NCBI GenBank assembly: GCA_903845365.1
Contig: CAIMXI010000315.1
Coordinates: 1 to 64,000 of the forward strand
From: an uncultured Geobacteraceae bacterium
Lineage (GTDB): Bacteria; Desulfobacterota; Desulfuromonadia; Geobacterales; Pseudopelobacteraceae
Length of the DNA stretch: 64,000 nucleotides
Reading direction: 5' to 3'
Shown: piece by piece, positions 8,615 through 18,746 of the stretch
How the letters are laid out: every line of letters begins with the position of its first letter
Numbering within the stretch: position 1 is the stretch's first letter
Translations under genes and position numbers: made by a program
The notes under the pieces: generated by a model
The model's database searches: none
Seen by the model: only the letters and a program-made list of their open reading frames with translations
What the model was told of the DNA's origin: nothing

Positions 8615-9718
8615 ATGTCTAAAGTATTTTTTACTGACATGCGAACCAGCCATAAGGAAAATCTGTTTGACAAAATCGCCAGACTGCTGACGTTGGCAGG
8701 CCTTCCTCATTCTCTCTCTGAAGGGGATCTGACGGCAGTTAAGATCCATTTCGGCGAAAAGGGGAACCACACTTATCTCCGCCCGGTCTTTGCCAGGCGC
8801 GTAGTGGAGGAGATAAAAAAACTCGGCGCAATCCCGTTTCTGACCGATTCCTCAACTCTCTACCCCGGTCAGCGGAAGGAGGCGATCTCGGCATTGACCT
8901 GTGCCATAGAGAACGGCTTCGGCTACGCCTGCGTTGGAGCGCCGCTCGTCATCAGCGACGGCCTGCGCGGTGTCACCGAAACCGAGGTTTCCATTGATGG
9001 CGAATTGCTCAATAAGGTCTACATCGGTACCGAGATCATCGAGGCTGATGCGATCGTCGCAATGACTCACTTTAAGTGCCACGAGCTGACCGGCTTCGGT
9101 GGTGCGCTCAAAAACATCGGTATGGGGTGCGCCAGTCGCAAGGGGAAGCTGATACAGCACTCCAATGTGGCGCCCAAAGTAGCGCAGAACAGTTGCATCG
9201 GCTGCGGCATCTGCCCCCGCTCCTGTGCTCATGACGCTATTTCCTTTATAAAGGAGAAAGCGTTCATCGACCCGGAAAAATGCGCTGGCTGTTCCCGCTG
9301 CATCACAGTCTGCCCGGTTACGGCGATCAACATCCAGTGGAACGAAGCCGCCGACAAAGTCATGCGGAAGATGGCTGAATACACCAAGGGAGCGCTGACC
9401 GGTAAGGAGGGCAAAGCGGTCTACATAAACTTCATCACCCAGGTTTCTCCCGCCTGTGACTGCTACGGCCATTCAGACGCCCCGATCGTCAACGATATCG
9501 GCATCTGCTCCTCGACAGATCCGGTCGCGATTGACCAGGCGTGCGCCGATCTGGTCAACGATGCACGCGGAAACGAAGGTTCTGCACTGCAATCCGGCCA
9601 TGAACCGGGTGGCGATAAATTCCGGGGCTGCTGGCCGCAGATACCATGGGAAGTACAGTTGGAGCATGGAGAGAAGATCGGTTTGGGAAGCAGGAAATAT
9701 GAGTTGGTGAGGGTGTGA
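8615..9718 (+). CDS. DUF362 protein with two [4Fe-4S] ferredoxin motifs
   Basis: The 367-residue protein has an N-terminal DUF362 domain ([37 protein letters not shown]). It then carries two tandem ferredoxin motifs, [11 protein letters not shown] around residues 194-204 and [12 protein letters not shown] around 226-237. A C-terminal [12 protein letters not shown] segment and DQACADLVN complete the family pattern. The role is probably electron transfer. Because it diverges from hcp around a shared palindrome, an electron donor to Hcp is an attractive inference, although this family is also widespread without hcp. An excellent TAAAGGAG site precedes the ATG. No signal peptide is seen. Confidence 0.9.
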   Translation: MSKVFFTDMRTSHKENLFDKIARLLTLAGLPHSLSEGDLTAVKIHFGEKGNHTYLRPVFARRVVEEIKKLGAIPFLTDSSTLYPGQRKEAISALTCAIENGFGYACVGAPLVISDGLRGVTETEVSIDGELLNKVYIGTEIIEADAIVAMTHFKCHELTGFGGALKNIGMGCASRKGKLIQHSNVAPKVAQNSCIGCGICPRSCAHDAISFIKEKAFIDPEKCAGCSRCITVCPVTAINIQWNEAADKVMRKMAEYTKGALTGKEGKAVYINFITQVSPACDCYGHSDAPIVNDIGICSSTDPVAIDQACADLVNDARGNEGSALQSGHEPGGDKFRGCWPQIPWEVQLEHGEKIGLGSRKYELVRV

Positions 9719-9731
9719 TGGGACTGAAACC

Positions 9732-10169
9732 GTGAAAGCGGTAATCCAGCGTGTTTCATCGGCCTCGGTAACCGTCAAGGATACTGTAGTCGGCAAGATA
9801 GGTCATGGGATCATGGTTCTGCTCGGCTTAGAAAAAGGTGACAATGCAGCGCAGGCTGATTGGCTTGTGGATAAAATCTCCGGGCTGCGCATTTTCTCTG
9901 ACGAGGAGGGCAAAATGAACCGCTCAGTTATTGATATCGGCGGTGCCCTGCTGGTCGTGTCCCAGTTTACCCTTGCAGGAAATTATACAAAAGGGAGGCG
10001 TCCATCGTTTGATACAGCTGCCCCTGCCGACGAAGGAAAGCGACTCTACGAATACTTTGTCGAATCCGCAAGACAGGCCGGTCTGCCGGTGGCGACCGGC
10101 ATCTTTCAGGCTGATATGCAGGTGTCGCTGGTCAATGACGGACCGGTGACCTTTATTCTGGAGCGGTGA
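9732..10169 (+). CDS. dtd: D-aminoacyl-tRNA deacylase
   Basis: The 145-residue product starts at a GTG ([13 protein letters not shown]) and is full length for the DTD family. The diagnostic catalytic segments SQFTL and NDGPVT are both present (the second corresponds to the Gly-cis-Pro loop). The enzyme hydrolyses D-amino acids mischarged on tRNA in the cytoplasm. It lies 13 bp after the ferredoxin gene and directly precedes mqnD, so co-transcription is likely. No unusual features are seen. Confidence 0.96.
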   Translation: MKAVIQRVSSASVTVKDTVVGKIGHGIMVLLGLEKGDNAAQADWLVDKISGLRIFSDEEGKMNRSVIDIGGALLVVSQFTLAGNYTKGRRPSFDTAAPADEGKRLYEYFVESARQAGLPVATGIFQADMQVSLVNDGPVTFILER

Positions 10170-10172
10170 TTG

Positions 10173-11009
10173 ATGACTAAAGAACTTACCCTCGGCTTCT
10201 CCCCCTGCCCCAACGACACCTTCATGTTCTACCCGCTCGTGCACGGCCTGGTCGACACTAGTGGCCTTTCATACCGAGAACGACTGGAGGATGTCGAAAC
10301 ACTCAATCAACTGGCTCTTGCGGGTGAGCTGGATGTCAGCAAGGTTTCCTATCACGCGTTTGGGCATATTCGTAAAGAGTATGCCCTGCTTCGCTCCGGC
10401 AGCGCTCTAGGCCTCGGCTGTGGGCCGCTGGTGGTTGCCTCGGAGAAATATGATCCGTGCGCACTGCGCGGCATGACTATTGCCGTGCCCGGCCGCTATA
10501 CTACGGCGCTCCTCCTGCTGCAGCTGTTCAACCCGGAGTTGGATAATTTCATCATCATGCCCTTTAATGAAATCATGGATGCGGTATTAAGCGGCAACGT
10601 CGATGCAGGGTTGATCATCCACGAATCACGTTTCACCTATCAAGGTTTCGGTCTGCGCAAACTGGTCGATCTAGGGGAATGGTGGGAAGGTGAGACCGGC
10701 CTGCCAATCCCGCTCGGCGGTATTGTGGCACGGCGGTCACTCGGGGCTGAAACTATTGCCACTATTGAGCGGGCACTAAGAGCCGGGGTCGGATACGCAC
10801 TGTCACACCCCGGTGAGGCGGCCAGCTACATTGGCGAACACGCCCAAGAGATGAGTCATGAGGTCTGCGCCGCCCACATAGCTCTTTACGTCAATAATTT
10901 TTCAACCGACTTGGGTGACGAAGGGGTTCAAGCTGTAACATGCCTGCTGCAGCGAGCTGAACAGGCGAAAATCATACCATCGTCAACGGTTCCTATCTTT
11001 ATGACATAA
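10173..11009 (+). CDS. mqnD: 1,4-dihydroxy-6-naphthoate synthase (menaquinone, futalosine route)
   Basis: The product begins MTKELTLGFSPCPNDTFMFYPL, the hallmark of MqnD. The enzyme converts cyclic dehypoxanthine futalosine to 1,4-dihydroxy-6-naphthoate in the alternative menaquinone pathway. I chose the ATG at 10173 rather than the adjoining TTG because GGAG lies nine bases upstream, within the end of dtd. Length (278 aa) is normal. Other mqn genes are not in the window. Menaquinone made this way fits an anaerobic respirer of the Geobacter type. Confidence 0.94.
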   Translation: MTKELTLGFSPCPNDTFMFYPLVHGLVDTSGLSYRERLEDVETLNQLALAGELDVSKVSYHAFGHIRKEYALLRSGSALGLGCGPLVVASEKYDPCALRGMTIAVPGRYTTALLLLQLFNPELDNFIIMPFNEIMDAVLSGNVDAGLIIHESRFTYQGFGLRKLVDLGEWWEGETGLPIPLGGIVARRSLGAETIATIERALRAGVGYALSHPGEAASYIGEHAQEMSHEVCAAHIALYVNNFSTDLGDEGVQAVTCLLQRAEQAKIIPSSTVPIFMT

Positions 11010-11209
11010 CGATCATTACCACTGTAACCCCCGACCCCAGTGAATTCAGCAGCGGACAGATATATGCACTATGAAGGGAGAATAATATTAGCGTTATTAC
11101 ATTTCAAGATCCTTACGGCTTGATATAGGTGGGTAAGAGGTCACTTGGATTTGATTTATCTGACTTGAAGGGGTTATTGTGCATTTTTGGATGCACAAAA
11201 CTCAATAAA
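11010..11209. other. Intergenic stretch downstream of mqnD
   Basis: No gene is visible. A perfect 8-bp hairpin TTGTGCAT-TTTTGG-ATGCACAA occupies 11177-11198, just past the tRNA-Ser terminator. It lacks a clear U-tract and may be a secondary termination or processing structure. Confidence 0.5.
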
Positions 11210-11234
11210 AAAGCCCCTATTTTCAAGGGGCTTT
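11210..11234 (-). terminator. Terminator of tRNA-Ser
   Basis: AAAGCCCCT and AGGGGCTTT form a 9-bp stem around a 7-base loop. Read on the minus strand the stem is followed by TTTATTG, making a Rho-independent terminator about 30 bp downstream of the tRNA. Confidence 0.85.
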
Positions 11235-11266
11235 AGTATTTTACTGCATTTTTCTAAATTACTTTA

Positions 11267-11357
11267 TGGCGGAGAGACAGGGATTCGAACCCTGGGTACG
11301 CTATTAACGTACACACGCTTTCCAGGCGTGCTCCTTCAGCCGCTCGGACATCTCTCC
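11267..11357 (-). tRNA. tRNA-Ser (anticodon GGA)
   Basis: Read on the minus strand, GGAGAGA pairs with TCTCTCC in the acceptor stem, followed by discriminator G and an encoded CCA. The anticodon arm is CACGC-CTGGAAA-GCGTG with anticodon GGA. A long variable arm (GTACGTTAATAGCGTAC) marks a class II serine tRNA, and the T loop GGTTCGAATCC is standard. Total length is 91 nt including CCA. Confidence 0.97.
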
Positions 11358-11373
11358 GCAAGAGCGAGCGGGA

Positions 11374-11402
11374 GTTATAATATAGAATTATATTATTGTC
11401 CA
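11374..11402 (-). promoter_or_regulatory. Promoter of tRNA-Ser
   Basis: On the minus strand TGGACA (-35, plus 11397-11402), a 17-bp AT-rich spacer and TATAAC (-10, plus 11374-11379) are followed by a GC-rich discriminator CCCGCTCGC, as in stable RNA promoters under stringent control. The tRNA begins about 16 bp downstream. Confidence 0.65.
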
Positions 11403-11442
11403 GCATTTCATGCATGATTATACAGCAAGAGTTCCGGTCGAC

Positions 11443-12513
11443 TTACTTCCATAGATTCTCTGTGCCGGTCTTTTCTCTGTACTGTTTTACAGCATTCCCA
11501 AAAGAGTCCATAATTTCATTATTTACTTCATTTTTTGAGTACCAGGCGATAAAGAGGACTACTGCCAATACCAAAAGTGCCCAGACAACCTTCATTAGCA
11601 ATGACATCCGTTTTCTTGGCCCACTATCCAGATTAATGCTAGGCAAAGAACCCTTCATGCGGATACGCATCAACTCCAGGTGGGCTATATGGGTTACGAT
11701 CGCATCCCGGTCACGGTCGTCAATGATCACGAAATTGAGCGCCACATTATAATGCAGCTTGTCACTCTTTATGCTGTAATTGATATTCTTAAATACTACT
11801 TTCGCTATACAGTCAGCTATGCGGGGCGGGTTAGATGGAATAAATATTTCCATAAGAACAAGATCTTCTGCTTTAAACAGCTCAGAAGTAACGCACTTTA
11901 TCCCCCCCCCGCTGAGGTTCAATGCGGCGGCGCTAACATTATCCCAGGATTCATCCACCGGATTAAACACTGCTACTTTTTGATCCTTTTTCTTGGGCTG
12001 CTCATCGTCTCCAGCATCAAATTCACCAGCGGCAGTTCGCAACACCAGAAGCCGCTGTTCCTCTTCAAAAGCGGCTCTACGCGCGGCTTCAGTCGCGAGT
12101 CTATCCCTTTTTCTCTTCCGCAATTTCCCGATAAGAGCATTCAGGTTCTGTTCTTTCGGAACCTCGTGCCTGAATGGGATGAACGCGTCTATCCTATAAA
12201 ATTCGCGAAGTTCGCCGGTACCGACTTCACCGGTAAGGCGCACTTTAATTAAGCCCAAATCTGCTTTACCGTCAAAATTGGCGCTACAGCGCTGCTCCGC
12301 CCCTTCCTTGCCAAAACGGATATCAAAGGTGTCCCCGTATCTCAGTTTGACCGCAGAGGGAAATTGATCACGCGACAGAAGAAGAGTCAGGACATCCTCT
12401 TCAAGTTCCTGGACTATTGCCCAGTCACGAAAAGTCTCATTGTACTCCATCGGAATACAGATCGTGACCTTCAGATCTTTAGGAAAGTATTGAGCGTACT
12501 TTGAAACAGCCAT
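11443..12513 (-). CDS. PilZ-domain protein with C-terminal membrane anchor
   Basis: A start at the ATG of MAVSKYAQYF gives 356 residues; a TTG six codons earlier is possible, and neither has a strong ribosome site. The N-terminal half resembles the flagellar-brake-type beta barrel that often precedes PilZ. A charged, coiled-coil-like segment follows (RKRKRDRLATEAARRAAFEEE). Then comes a PilZ core with NLSGGGIK, the c-di-GMP-binding signature; the partner R residues may be those in YRIDAFIPFR. A single transmembrane helix near the C-terminus (VVWALLVLAVVLFIAWY) is followed by a short polar tail. It is probably a c-di-GMP receptor attached to the inner membrane. The target is unknown. Confidence 0.82.
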   Translation of the reverse strand: MAVSKYAQYFPKDLKVTICIPMEYNETFRDWAIVQELEEDVLTLLLSRDQFPSAVKLRYGDTFDIRFGKEGAEQRCSANFDGKADLGLIKVRLTGEVGTGELREFYRIDAFIPFRHEVPKEQNLNALIGKLRKRKRDRLATEAARRAAFEEEQRLLVLRTAAGEFDAGDDEQPKKKDQKVAVFNPVDESWDNVSAAALNLSGGGIKCVTSELFKAEDLVLMEIFIPSNPPRIADCIAKVVFKNINYSIKSDKLHYNVALNFVIIDDRDRDAIVTHIAHLELMRIRMKGSLPSINLDSGPRKRMSLLMKVVWALLVLAVVLFIAWYSKNEVNNEIMDSFGNAVKQYREKTGTENLWK

Positions 12514-12676
12514 AGATCGGTACCATAACAAAGAGGGAGAGTAGTTTTGCTATTACGGCTGCAAACGTTACCACCCAAAATGAACATCTGTCAATGCAAT
12601 TTGAGTGTATTTGAGAAAAATTGAGAGGCGCTTCAAACAGACAGATGAATTTTAGAGCTGCCGAACGTCTTGCCGT

Positions 12677-13123
12677 TTATGCCGATCCTGATTCGGCTGA
12701 AACGGTTGGGGCGGTTATTCTTTTTTCTCCCCCCTCATGGATAAAACGGCTGTAGTCGATGTCGGTACCCTTGATATGACAGACCAGCCAATCCACCATA
12801 AAAACCAGAACGTCGGCGCTCATATCATTACCCGCATTAAAGCTGCTCTGGATATCTTGCAGCTTTGTTGTAAAGTGGTCATGCTCCTTGCGATGAGCGC
12901 CCAGCGCCGGATAATTCCAGGAGAGCATCAGTCGCTCTTCTTCAGAGAAATGCACTATGACATACTTGATAAGATTGTTGATTATCTCTTCTACCTTCAC
13001 TTTCCCGTCACCCTCTGTTATTGCTTCGTGCAGAGAGTTCATCCAGTCGAAAAGCGCCTTGTGCTGCTTGTCGATGAACTGAATACCCAATACAATGCTC
13101 TCGTCCCACTCAAATTTAGTCAT
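12677..13123 (-). CDS. Bacteriohemerythrin
   Basis: The 148-residue single-domain protein has the hemerythrin four-helix signature. Iron ligands are visible as IDKQH (H21), VHFSEEE, HRKEHDHF and HIKGTDIDY. Family members bind O2 at a non-haem di-iron site and serve in oxygen sensing, storage or detoxification in anaerobes and microaerophiles. It lies between the PilZ gene and tatC without clear operon partners. A short Ala/Glu-rich C-terminal tail extends past the domain. Confidence 0.95.
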   Translation of the reverse strand: MTKFEWDESIVLGIQFIDKQHKALFDWMNSLHEAITEGDGKVKVEEIINNLIKYVIVHFSEEERLMLSWNYPALGAHRKEHDHFTTKLQDIQSSFNAGNDMSADVLVFMVDWLVCHIKGTDIDYSRFIHEGGEKRITAPTVSAESGSA

Positions 13124-13331
13124 GTCAAACTCCCTCGTAGTTGATGCTATTCTGTGTATTGATCCTGATATAACAAGTTTAAAAACCTCCTGATGCAGAT
13201 GTTTGGGAGCCGCATCAGTATATCCATTTTTATTATTTTAGCAATGCTAGTCATGATACCGCGCCTGAGAACCGCAAAATGATGGAAAATCCTGGTTGCA
13301 AGCTGGTACTCGCCTGTGATAGGAAGAGTGC

Positions 13332-14174
13332 ATGAGCGAAGAAAAAACAGCCCCGTTTATTGAACATCTTGTCGAACTGCGCACACGACTGATAATAATT
13401 ATTATTGCAGTGTTCGTTGGAATGGGGGTTGCGTGGAATTTTTCCAGCGATCTACTCAAGTTTATAGAAAAACCTCTGACCGGCAAAACCTATCTGACGG
13501 AGATCAAAAAGGACGTGTATCTCAAAGTCAAAGAGCTTGCCCCTGCCATGTACAGCCACTTCAAGCTTGACCAGGAAGTCAACAAACCGCAAAAACAGCA
13601 TCCTCTCAACTACAGCGCCCCTCTGGAACCGTTTTTTATTCAGTGCAAGATCTCAATGATGGCCGGTTTTGTCCTGGTTCTACCGATCGTCTTCTATCAG
13701 GTCTGGCTGTTTGTCGCACCCGCCCTGACCAGGCGTGAGCGAAAAATGGTGGTTCCTTTTGTTACCGCCGCAACGGTGACTTTCTGTATCGGCGCCATGT
13801 TTTTTTTAATCATTATCTGGCCGGTTATTATCAACTTTTCTCTTTCATATGAGGCTGAAGGGCTGCAAAGCTGGTTTAATATCAGCGCTTACGTAAATTT
13901 TTGTCTGCGACTGATTCTGATATTCGGACTGATCTTCGAACTTCCGGTACTGACGTTGATCCTGACCCGCCTAGGGATCGTAAATTACCAGTTTTTAGCG
14001 CCAAAACGGAAATACGCTCTGCTCGCCAGTTCGATAGTAGCCGCTTTTCATGCGGATTTGATAACAATGTTTGTTATAATGATCCCGATGTATCTTATGT
14101 ACGAGATAAGCGTTTGGGTTGCCCTGATCTTCGGCAAGAAGAGGACGAATTCAGAGGAAGAGCTTCCGGTATAG
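13332..14174 (+). CDS. tatC: Sec-independent protein translocase TatC
   Basis: The 280-residue product has the TatC N-terminus FIEHLVELRTRL, where the conserved Glu of the first cytoplasmic segment recognises twin-arginine signals. Six transmembrane helices follow, including FVLVLPIVFYQVWLFVAPAL and the FGLIFELPVL segment. The periplasmic loop after helix 1 is longer and more charged than usual. No tatA/B gene adjoins it, so the partner must be encoded elsewhere. The ATG has a moderate AGGAAGAG site. Confidence 0.95.
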   Translation: MSEEKTAPFIEHLVELRTRLIIIIIAVFVGMGVAWNFSSDLLKFIEKPLTGKTYLTEIKKDVYLKVKELAPAMYSHFKLDQEVNKPQKQHPLNYSAPLEPFFIQCKISMMAGFVLVLPIVFYQVWLFVAPALTRRERKMVVPFVTAATVTFCIGAMFFLIIIWPVIINFSLSYEAEGLQSWFNISAYVNFCLRLILIFGLIFELPVLTLILTRLGIVNYQFLAPKRKYALLASSIVAAFHADLITMFVIMIPMYLMYEISVWVALIFGKKRTNSEEELPV

Positions 14175-14192
14175 AACAGCTTGATAAATCTG

Positions 14193-14239
14193 TTGACAAG
14201 TCCCTTCAAAACCCATAAAAAGACGTAAAGAGTCTTTTT
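14193..14239 (+). promoter_or_regulatory. Promoter and hairpin upstream of the Rrf2 gene
   Basis: TTGACA (14193-14198), a 17-bp spacer and TAAAAA (14216-14221) form a sigma-70-like promoter. The -10 overlaps the hairpin AAAAAGAC/GTCTTTTT (14217-14239), directly before the GGAGGG ribosome site. The hairpin could act as the tatC terminator or affect translation. Confidence 0.45.
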
Positions 14240-14255
14240 GGAGGGTTTTACAAGA

Positions 14256-14663
14256 ATGATGGAGCTTACCCGTAAAGGTGAATATGCAATCAGAGGTATC
14301 GTGTATCTGGCTGGAATGCCGCTTGGCAAGGTCTGCCTGTTGAATGATATAGCCACTTCCGTTGACGTCCCCCCCACGTTCCTTGCCAAAATATTCCAGC
14401 AGTTCAGCAAAATTGGCTTGGTAAAGTCTTTTCGTGGCACCGGCGGCGGGTTCCTGCTCGGTCGAGCTGCAGAAAATATTACACTGCTGGAAGTCGTTGA
14501 GGCGGTCGAAGGGCCGATTATTCCTAACCGGTGTGTAATCGCACCAACCAATTGTGGAGGATCCGGTCTATGCAAAGTTCATCCGGTCTGGAAGCAGCTT
14601 CATGGGGAGGTCCGGAGCTTATTGGGAGGAGTGACCCTTAAAGAGCTGGCCAACGTGGAATAG
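14256..14663 (+). CDS. Rrf2-family transcriptional regulator (IscR-like)
   Basis: The winged-helix regulator begins MMELTRKGEYAIRGIVYLA. The GGAGGG site favours the ATG at 14256 or 14259 over the earlier in-frame start. Three cysteines in the pattern C-x6-C-x5-C (CVIAPTNC GGSGLC) resemble the IscR/NsrR/RsrR cluster-binding loop, so it probably senses Fe-S status or redox stress. No isc or suf genes adjoin, and the target is unknown. Length (about 135 aa) is typical. Confidence 0.9.
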   Translation: MMELTRKGEYAIRGIVYLAGMPLGKVCLLNDIATSVDVPPTFLAKIFQQFSKIGLVKSFRGTGGGFLLGRAAENITLLEVVEAVEGPIIPNRCVIAPTNCGGSGLCKVHPVWKQLHGEVRSLLGGVTLKELANVE

Positions 14664-14755
14664 CAACTTACAATACATTTATATTCATTGATTCGTTGTA
14701 CAGAAGCTTCTCTTCCGGACTGCCGCCACAGGTGTTTTTTCTTGATAAGAAAGCT

Positions 14756-14787
14756 GCCGCTCTGCTATAGTCGAGCGGCTTTTTTTT
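14756..14787 (+). terminator. Rho-independent terminator
   Basis: GCCGCTC and GAGCGGC enclose a 10-base loop and are followed by eight Ts. It lies about 90 bp after the Rrf2 gene and upstream of the chemoreceptor. Confidence 0.9.
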
Positions 14788-14885
14788 GATACGGACATTT
14801 CTGTCAACAGATAAAAAATCGTACGTTAACATGCTCACGACCATCTTCAAAACAAAGATGAAATAAATGCGGAAAGGAGTTGTTT

Positions 14886-17045
14886 GTGGAGAGAAAAACA
14901 TACTCCTATAGTTCGACCGGTCTCACCCTTCGCGCCAAAATGTCACTCCTCTCTGCTGCGGCGTTTGCCGGCATCCTGCTGGTTGCCCTGATAAGCATGT
15001 TTACAATACGCGAAGTGATAATTGGCGGCACCGTCTATCAAGCCATAAAAAAAGACAAAGATGCACTTGAAAGCATCGCCCTTCTGAAATCCGATCTTTT
15101 TCAGATAAAGAGTGAAATACAGAGTTTTATGCTGGAAGCCAGCCCGGACGTCGCCGAAAAAAACAGTACCTCTATAAAAAATCTCACTAATGATATTGAA
15201 CTCAATTTCGGCATTGTTCTGGAGTCTGTTGAATCACCAGGGAAGCTTGAGATCATAAACAAGGCGAACGTCATCTGGAACGAGTACCGGAAAACACTTC
15301 TGAATGAGGTGCTGCCGGCGACAACAAAGGGTGATGTACTAAGAGCCAGTTATCTTATGACAGGAATCCAGGCAGAACGATTTCGTACATTAAGCAACGC
15401 TGTTGTTCTGATGGTTGAACGCTTCCGCCATGATGTTGCTACTGCTGAGGAGCTTGCCGAAGCAAATATCAGAAAAAAAACTACAATTTCCGCTGTGATT
15501 ACGGTCGGCGCCGTCTGCCTGATCGCCATTTTTTCATATTTCATCACTATCTCGATAACCAGACCGCTCAAAAGCTGTGTTCAGTTTGCCAAAGCGATGG
15601 CTGACGGTAAACTGGATACCCGCCTGAGAGTACGCGGGGGTGGAGAAGCGTCAGACCTTGCTGATGCCATGAACACCATGGCCGAGAATCTCCACAGCAT
15701 GGTTTCACGCATCGGATCTACCTCTGAGGTACTCACAGCAATTGACCGCAATCTGGAAAACACTGCCCGCCAGGCGGTAAATTCTGCACAAATGCAAGAA
15801 AAGTCCGTGTATGAAACGTCTCGCGCTGTCGTGCAGATCAACAAATCTGTTCAGGAAATATTTAGCGGGATTGACAAGCTCTCGGAGTCAACAACAGAAA
15901 CCTCTGCCACTTCGCTTGAGATGGCCGCAACCATTGAAGAGATAGCAATGGGTGCCGAGAGAGTCGCAGAAAATGTCGAAGAGGTCAGCTCTTCCATTAC
16001 CCAAATCACCTTCTCAATTAAAGAGATCGGTACCAACATCACCAATTTACTTGACGCCTCCACATCAACAGCCTCTTCAATTGCCGAGATGGATGCAACC
16101 ATCAAGCAGGTAGAGAAAAATGCCATGGATTCCGCCGCCATCTCAGAAACCGTACGTAGCGACGCCGAATCCGGCAAGAATGCCGTACTTGAGGCAATTG
16201 CCGGTATGCAGGCGATCAGGGCCTCTTCGCAGACGACTTCGGAAGTTGTTGAATCACTTTCTGTGCGCGTAAACAACATAGGAACTATTCTGCTGGTCAT
16301 TGATGAAGTTGCGGAACAGACACATCTCCTGGCACTCAACGCCGCAATCATCGCGGCTCAGGCCGGCGACCACGGCAAAGGCTTTGCCGTGGTCGCTGAG
16401 GAGATACGTGAACTCTCTGAACGTACCAGTAGCTCTACAAGGGAAATAGCAACGGTCATACGAGGCGTACAGGAAGAGACACGGCGCGCTGTGGATGCAA
16501 TCAATCAGGCCGAGATAAGTATTGCTGCAGGAGAAAAATTATCGCAACGTTCCGGTACCGCACTTGAAAAGATTGTTTCAGGGGCTGAGCGCGCCGGAAG
16601 TCAGGTAGCCGAGATTGCCAGGACGACCCTGGCACAGGCACGCGGCAGTCAGTGCATCCGTGAAGCGATGGAAAGCGTTGAATACATGGTGAGCAGTATC
16701 GCCGCTTCATCCCGGGAGCACTCACGGGAGACCGAGATGATAGCAGCGGCGGTCGAGCGGATGAAAAACCTCACCGTCCGCCTCCGCACCTCTACCCGTG
16801 AACAGAGCCTTGCCAGCAGCATGATAGCCCGCTCAAATGAAAATGTAACTTCTATGGTCGGCCAGATTCGGGAAGCGTGCCGCATCCAAGTAGAGAGCAG
16901 CGCCTTGATTGCAAAATCTGTCAGCAACATTGAAGGAGCCACTAATGCAAACAGTCGCGCTACAACGGTCATGAATTCCGCCGTGACCGACCTGACACAG
17001 CAGATTTACCTGCTTGAGAAGGAGATGACCGGTTTCAAAATATAA
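14886..17045 (+). CDS. Methyl-accepting chemotaxis protein
   Basis: The AAAGGAGT site (14874-14880) overlaps the possible TTG start at 14880, so the GTG at 14886 is preferred (719 aa). Layout: TM1 about residues 17-41, a short periplasmic four-helix-type sensor, TM2 about 200-225, HAMP ([19 protein letters not shown]), a long coiled coil, and the signalling tip [16 protein letters not shown] with IIAAQAG and [12 protein letters not shown] near 472-520. The tip variant AAIIAAQAG is common in one heptad class of receptors, not a defect. It relays signals to CheA/CheW at the inner membrane. No che genes are nearby and the ligand is unknown. Confidence 0.95.
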   Translation: MERKTYSYSSTGLTLRAKMSLLSAAAFAGILLVALISMFTIREVIIGGTVYQAIKKDKDALESIALLKSDLFQIKSEIQSFMLEASPDVAEKNSTSIKNLTNDIELNFGIVLESVESPGKLEIINKANVIWNEYRKTLLNEVLPATTKGDVLRASYLMTGIQAERFRTLSNAVVLMVERFRHDVATAEELAEANIRKKTTISAVITVGAVCLIAIFSYFITISITRPLKSCVQFAKAMADGKLDTRLRVRGGGEASDLADAMNTMAENLHSMVSRIGSTSEVLTAIDRNLENTARQAVNSAQMQEKSVYETSRAVVQINKSVQEIFSGIDKLSESTTETSATSLEMAATIEEIAMGAERVAENVEEVSSSITQITFSIKEIGTNITNLLDASTSTASSIAEMDATIKQVEKNAMDSAAISETVRSDAESGKNAVLEAIAGMQAIRASSQTTSEVVESLSVRVNNIGTILLVIDEVAEQTHLLALNAAIIAAQAGDHGKGFAVVAEEIRELSERTSSSTREIATVIRGVQEETRRAVDAINQAEISIAAGEKLSQRSGTALEKIVSGAERAGSQVAEIARTTLAQARGSQCIREAMESVEYMVSSIAASSREHSRETEMIAAAVERMKNLTVRLRTSTREQSLASSMIARSNENVTSMVGQIREACRIQVESSALIAKSVSNIEGATNANSRATTVMNSAVTDLTQQIYLLEKEMTGFKI

Positions 17046-17064
17046 CCGGTTACGTGGCCATACT

Positions 17065-17856
17065 ATGAGTAGACTTGCCGCTCGCTTCACAGCCCTTAAA
17101 GCAGACCATGCAAAGGCTCTGATAGCATTTGTTACCGCCGGAGATCCGGATCTTGCCACAACGGAAGAGATTATTCTGCTGCTAGAGAATTCCGGTGCTG
17201 ACGTTATTGAGCTTGGAGTCCCTTTTTCAGACCCGATGGCTGACGGACCGACGATCCAGCGCTCCTCTGAGAGAGCTCTTAGCTCAGGAACAACTCTTCA
17301 CGGCATCCTGGAACTGGTAAAAAGAGTTCGCCGTCGTACTGAAGTACCGATTATTTTGATGGGGTACCTTAATCCGGTCTATGCATACGGCTACGACATC
17401 TTCTGTCATGATGCCTCGGAAGCCGGGGTTGATGGTCTCCTCCTGGTTGATATGCCACCGGAAGAGTCTAGTGAGTTGCTCCTTCCGGCTCGTCATTACG
17501 GCCTCGATGTAATCTTCCTGCTTACACCGACGTCAGATGCAGAGCGGATCGCTGCCGTAGAAAGGCTTGGCAGCGGCTTTGTCTATTATGTTACGGTAAC
17601 CGGCGTGACTGGAGCCAGAGCATCTGTTTCTACCTCACTGGCGCAAGAGCTAGCCGGGGTGAAGCAAAAAATTTCCCTTCCGGTCATGGCCGGCTTCGGT
17701 ATTTCCACCTCCGGGCAGGCTGCACAAGTAGGAAAGCTTGCTGACGGTATCGTTGTAGGGAGTGCCATAGTAAAACTGTTTGAACAATATTCCGGAGCAG
17801 AGCTGAATCAACATCTGGGGAGTTACGTCGCGAGCTTGAAACAGGCTCTTGGATAA
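17065..17856 (+). CDS. trpA: Tryptophan synthase alpha subunit
   Basis: The 263-residue TIM-barrel protein has the TrpA signatures IELGVPFSDPMADGPTIQ (catalytic Glu in ELG and Asp in PFSDP) and the phosphate-binding GFGIST and VVGSAIV segments. It cleaves indole-3-glycerol phosphate to indole and passes it to TrpB. No other trp genes are in the window. It heads the run trpA-accD-folC-lptD, a grouping typical of Geobacter relatives. Confidence 0.97.
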   Translation: MSRLAARFTALKADHAKALIAFVTAGDPDLATTEEIILLLENSGADVIELGVPFSDPMADGPTIQRSSERALSSGTTLHGILELVKRVRRRTEVPIILMGYLNPVYAYGYDIFCHDASEAGVDGLLLVDMPPEESSELLLPARHYGLDVIFLLTPTSDAERIAAVERLGSGFVYYVTVTGVTGARASVSTSLAQELAGVKQKISLPVMAGFGISTSGQAAQVGKLADGIVVGSAIVKLFEQYSGAELNQHLGSYVASLKQALG

Positions 17857-17890
17857 ACTATTTTAAATTTCAAAACATGCGAGGCCTTCT

Positions 17891-18745
17891 ATGAGCTGGT
17901 TTACCAAGGAAAAAACAGGTATAGAAAAATCTGGCGGCAAAAAAGTCACTTTCCCCGACGGTATGTGGGTAAAATGTCCCGGTTGCTCGGAAACACTGTT
18001 AAGCAAGGATATTGAAGCCAATCTTCAGGTCTGCCCGAAGTGTGGCTACCATTATCGTATTTCTGCACGTAAACGCCTCGAAGCGCTACTCGACGACGGG
18101 GCTTGGCAAGAGTATGACGCCGACGTTACATCCGTAGATTTTCTTCAATTCAAAGACGCTAAAAGCTATCAGGATCGTATTGACGCCGCTCTGGCCAAAG
18201 GGGGATCGAAAGATGCGGTAATTTGTGTCGAAGGCTCTATCGAAGAGCTGCCGGTACAGGTTTCCTGCTTTGATTTTTCCTTTATGGGTGGAAGCATGGG
18301 AAGCGTGGTAGGTGAAAAGATTACTCGTTCCATCGAACGCGGCCTGCAGAAAAGCCAGCCTGTGATTATTATTTCAGCTTCCGGCGGCGCTCGAATGCAG
18401 GAGAGCATCCTCTCCCTGATGCAGATGGCCAAGACATCCGCTGCCCTGGCAAAGCTAAAAAGAGCCGGAATCCCCTTTGTGTCACTCCTGACTGATCCTA
18501 CGACCGGCGGCGTTACCGCCAGTTTCGCCATGCTGGGAGACATCAATATTTCCGAGCCGAAAGCGCTGATCGGCTTTGCCGGTCCACGTGTTATTGAACA
18601 GACGATCCGGCAGAAACTGCCGGAGGGCTTTCAACGCGCGGAATATTTACTGGATCATGGCATGATCGACGCCATCATTCCCCGTTTAGAAATGCGCCGT
18701 ACACTTGCTTCCCTGTTGAAAATGCTGCATCGTCCTGCCGCCTGA
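17891..18745 (+). CDS. accD: Acetyl-CoA carboxylase carboxyltransferase subunit beta
   Basis: The 284-residue protein has the N-terminal zinc ribbon CPGC...CPKCGYHYR and the crotonase-like carboxyltransferase domain, with ASGGARMQE and [19 protein letters not shown]. With AccA it transfers the carboxyl group from biotin to acetyl-CoA, giving malonyl-CoA for fatty acid synthesis. It is followed after one base by folC, so expression is coupled. Length and motifs are standard. Confidence 0.97.
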   Translation: MSWFTKEKTGIEKSGGKKVTFPDGMWVKCPGCSETLLSKDIEANLQVCPKCGYHYRISARKRLEALLDDGAWQEYDADVTSVDFLQFKDAKSYQDRIDAALAKGGSKDAVICVEGSIEELPVQVSCFDFSFMGGSMGSVVGEKITRSIERGLQKSQPVIIISASGGARMQESILSLMQMAKTSAALAKLKRAGIPFVSLLTDPTTGGVTASFAMLGDINISEPKALIGFAGPRVIEQTIRQKLPEGFQRAEYLLDHGMIDAIIPRLEMRRTLASLLKMLHRPAA

Positions 18746-18746
18746 C

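Noticed and set aside
16300-16430. Defective chemoreceptor tip (AAIIAAQAG instead of AAIEAARAG)
   Set aside because: This is a known variant of one receptor heptad class, and the rest of the tip is intact.
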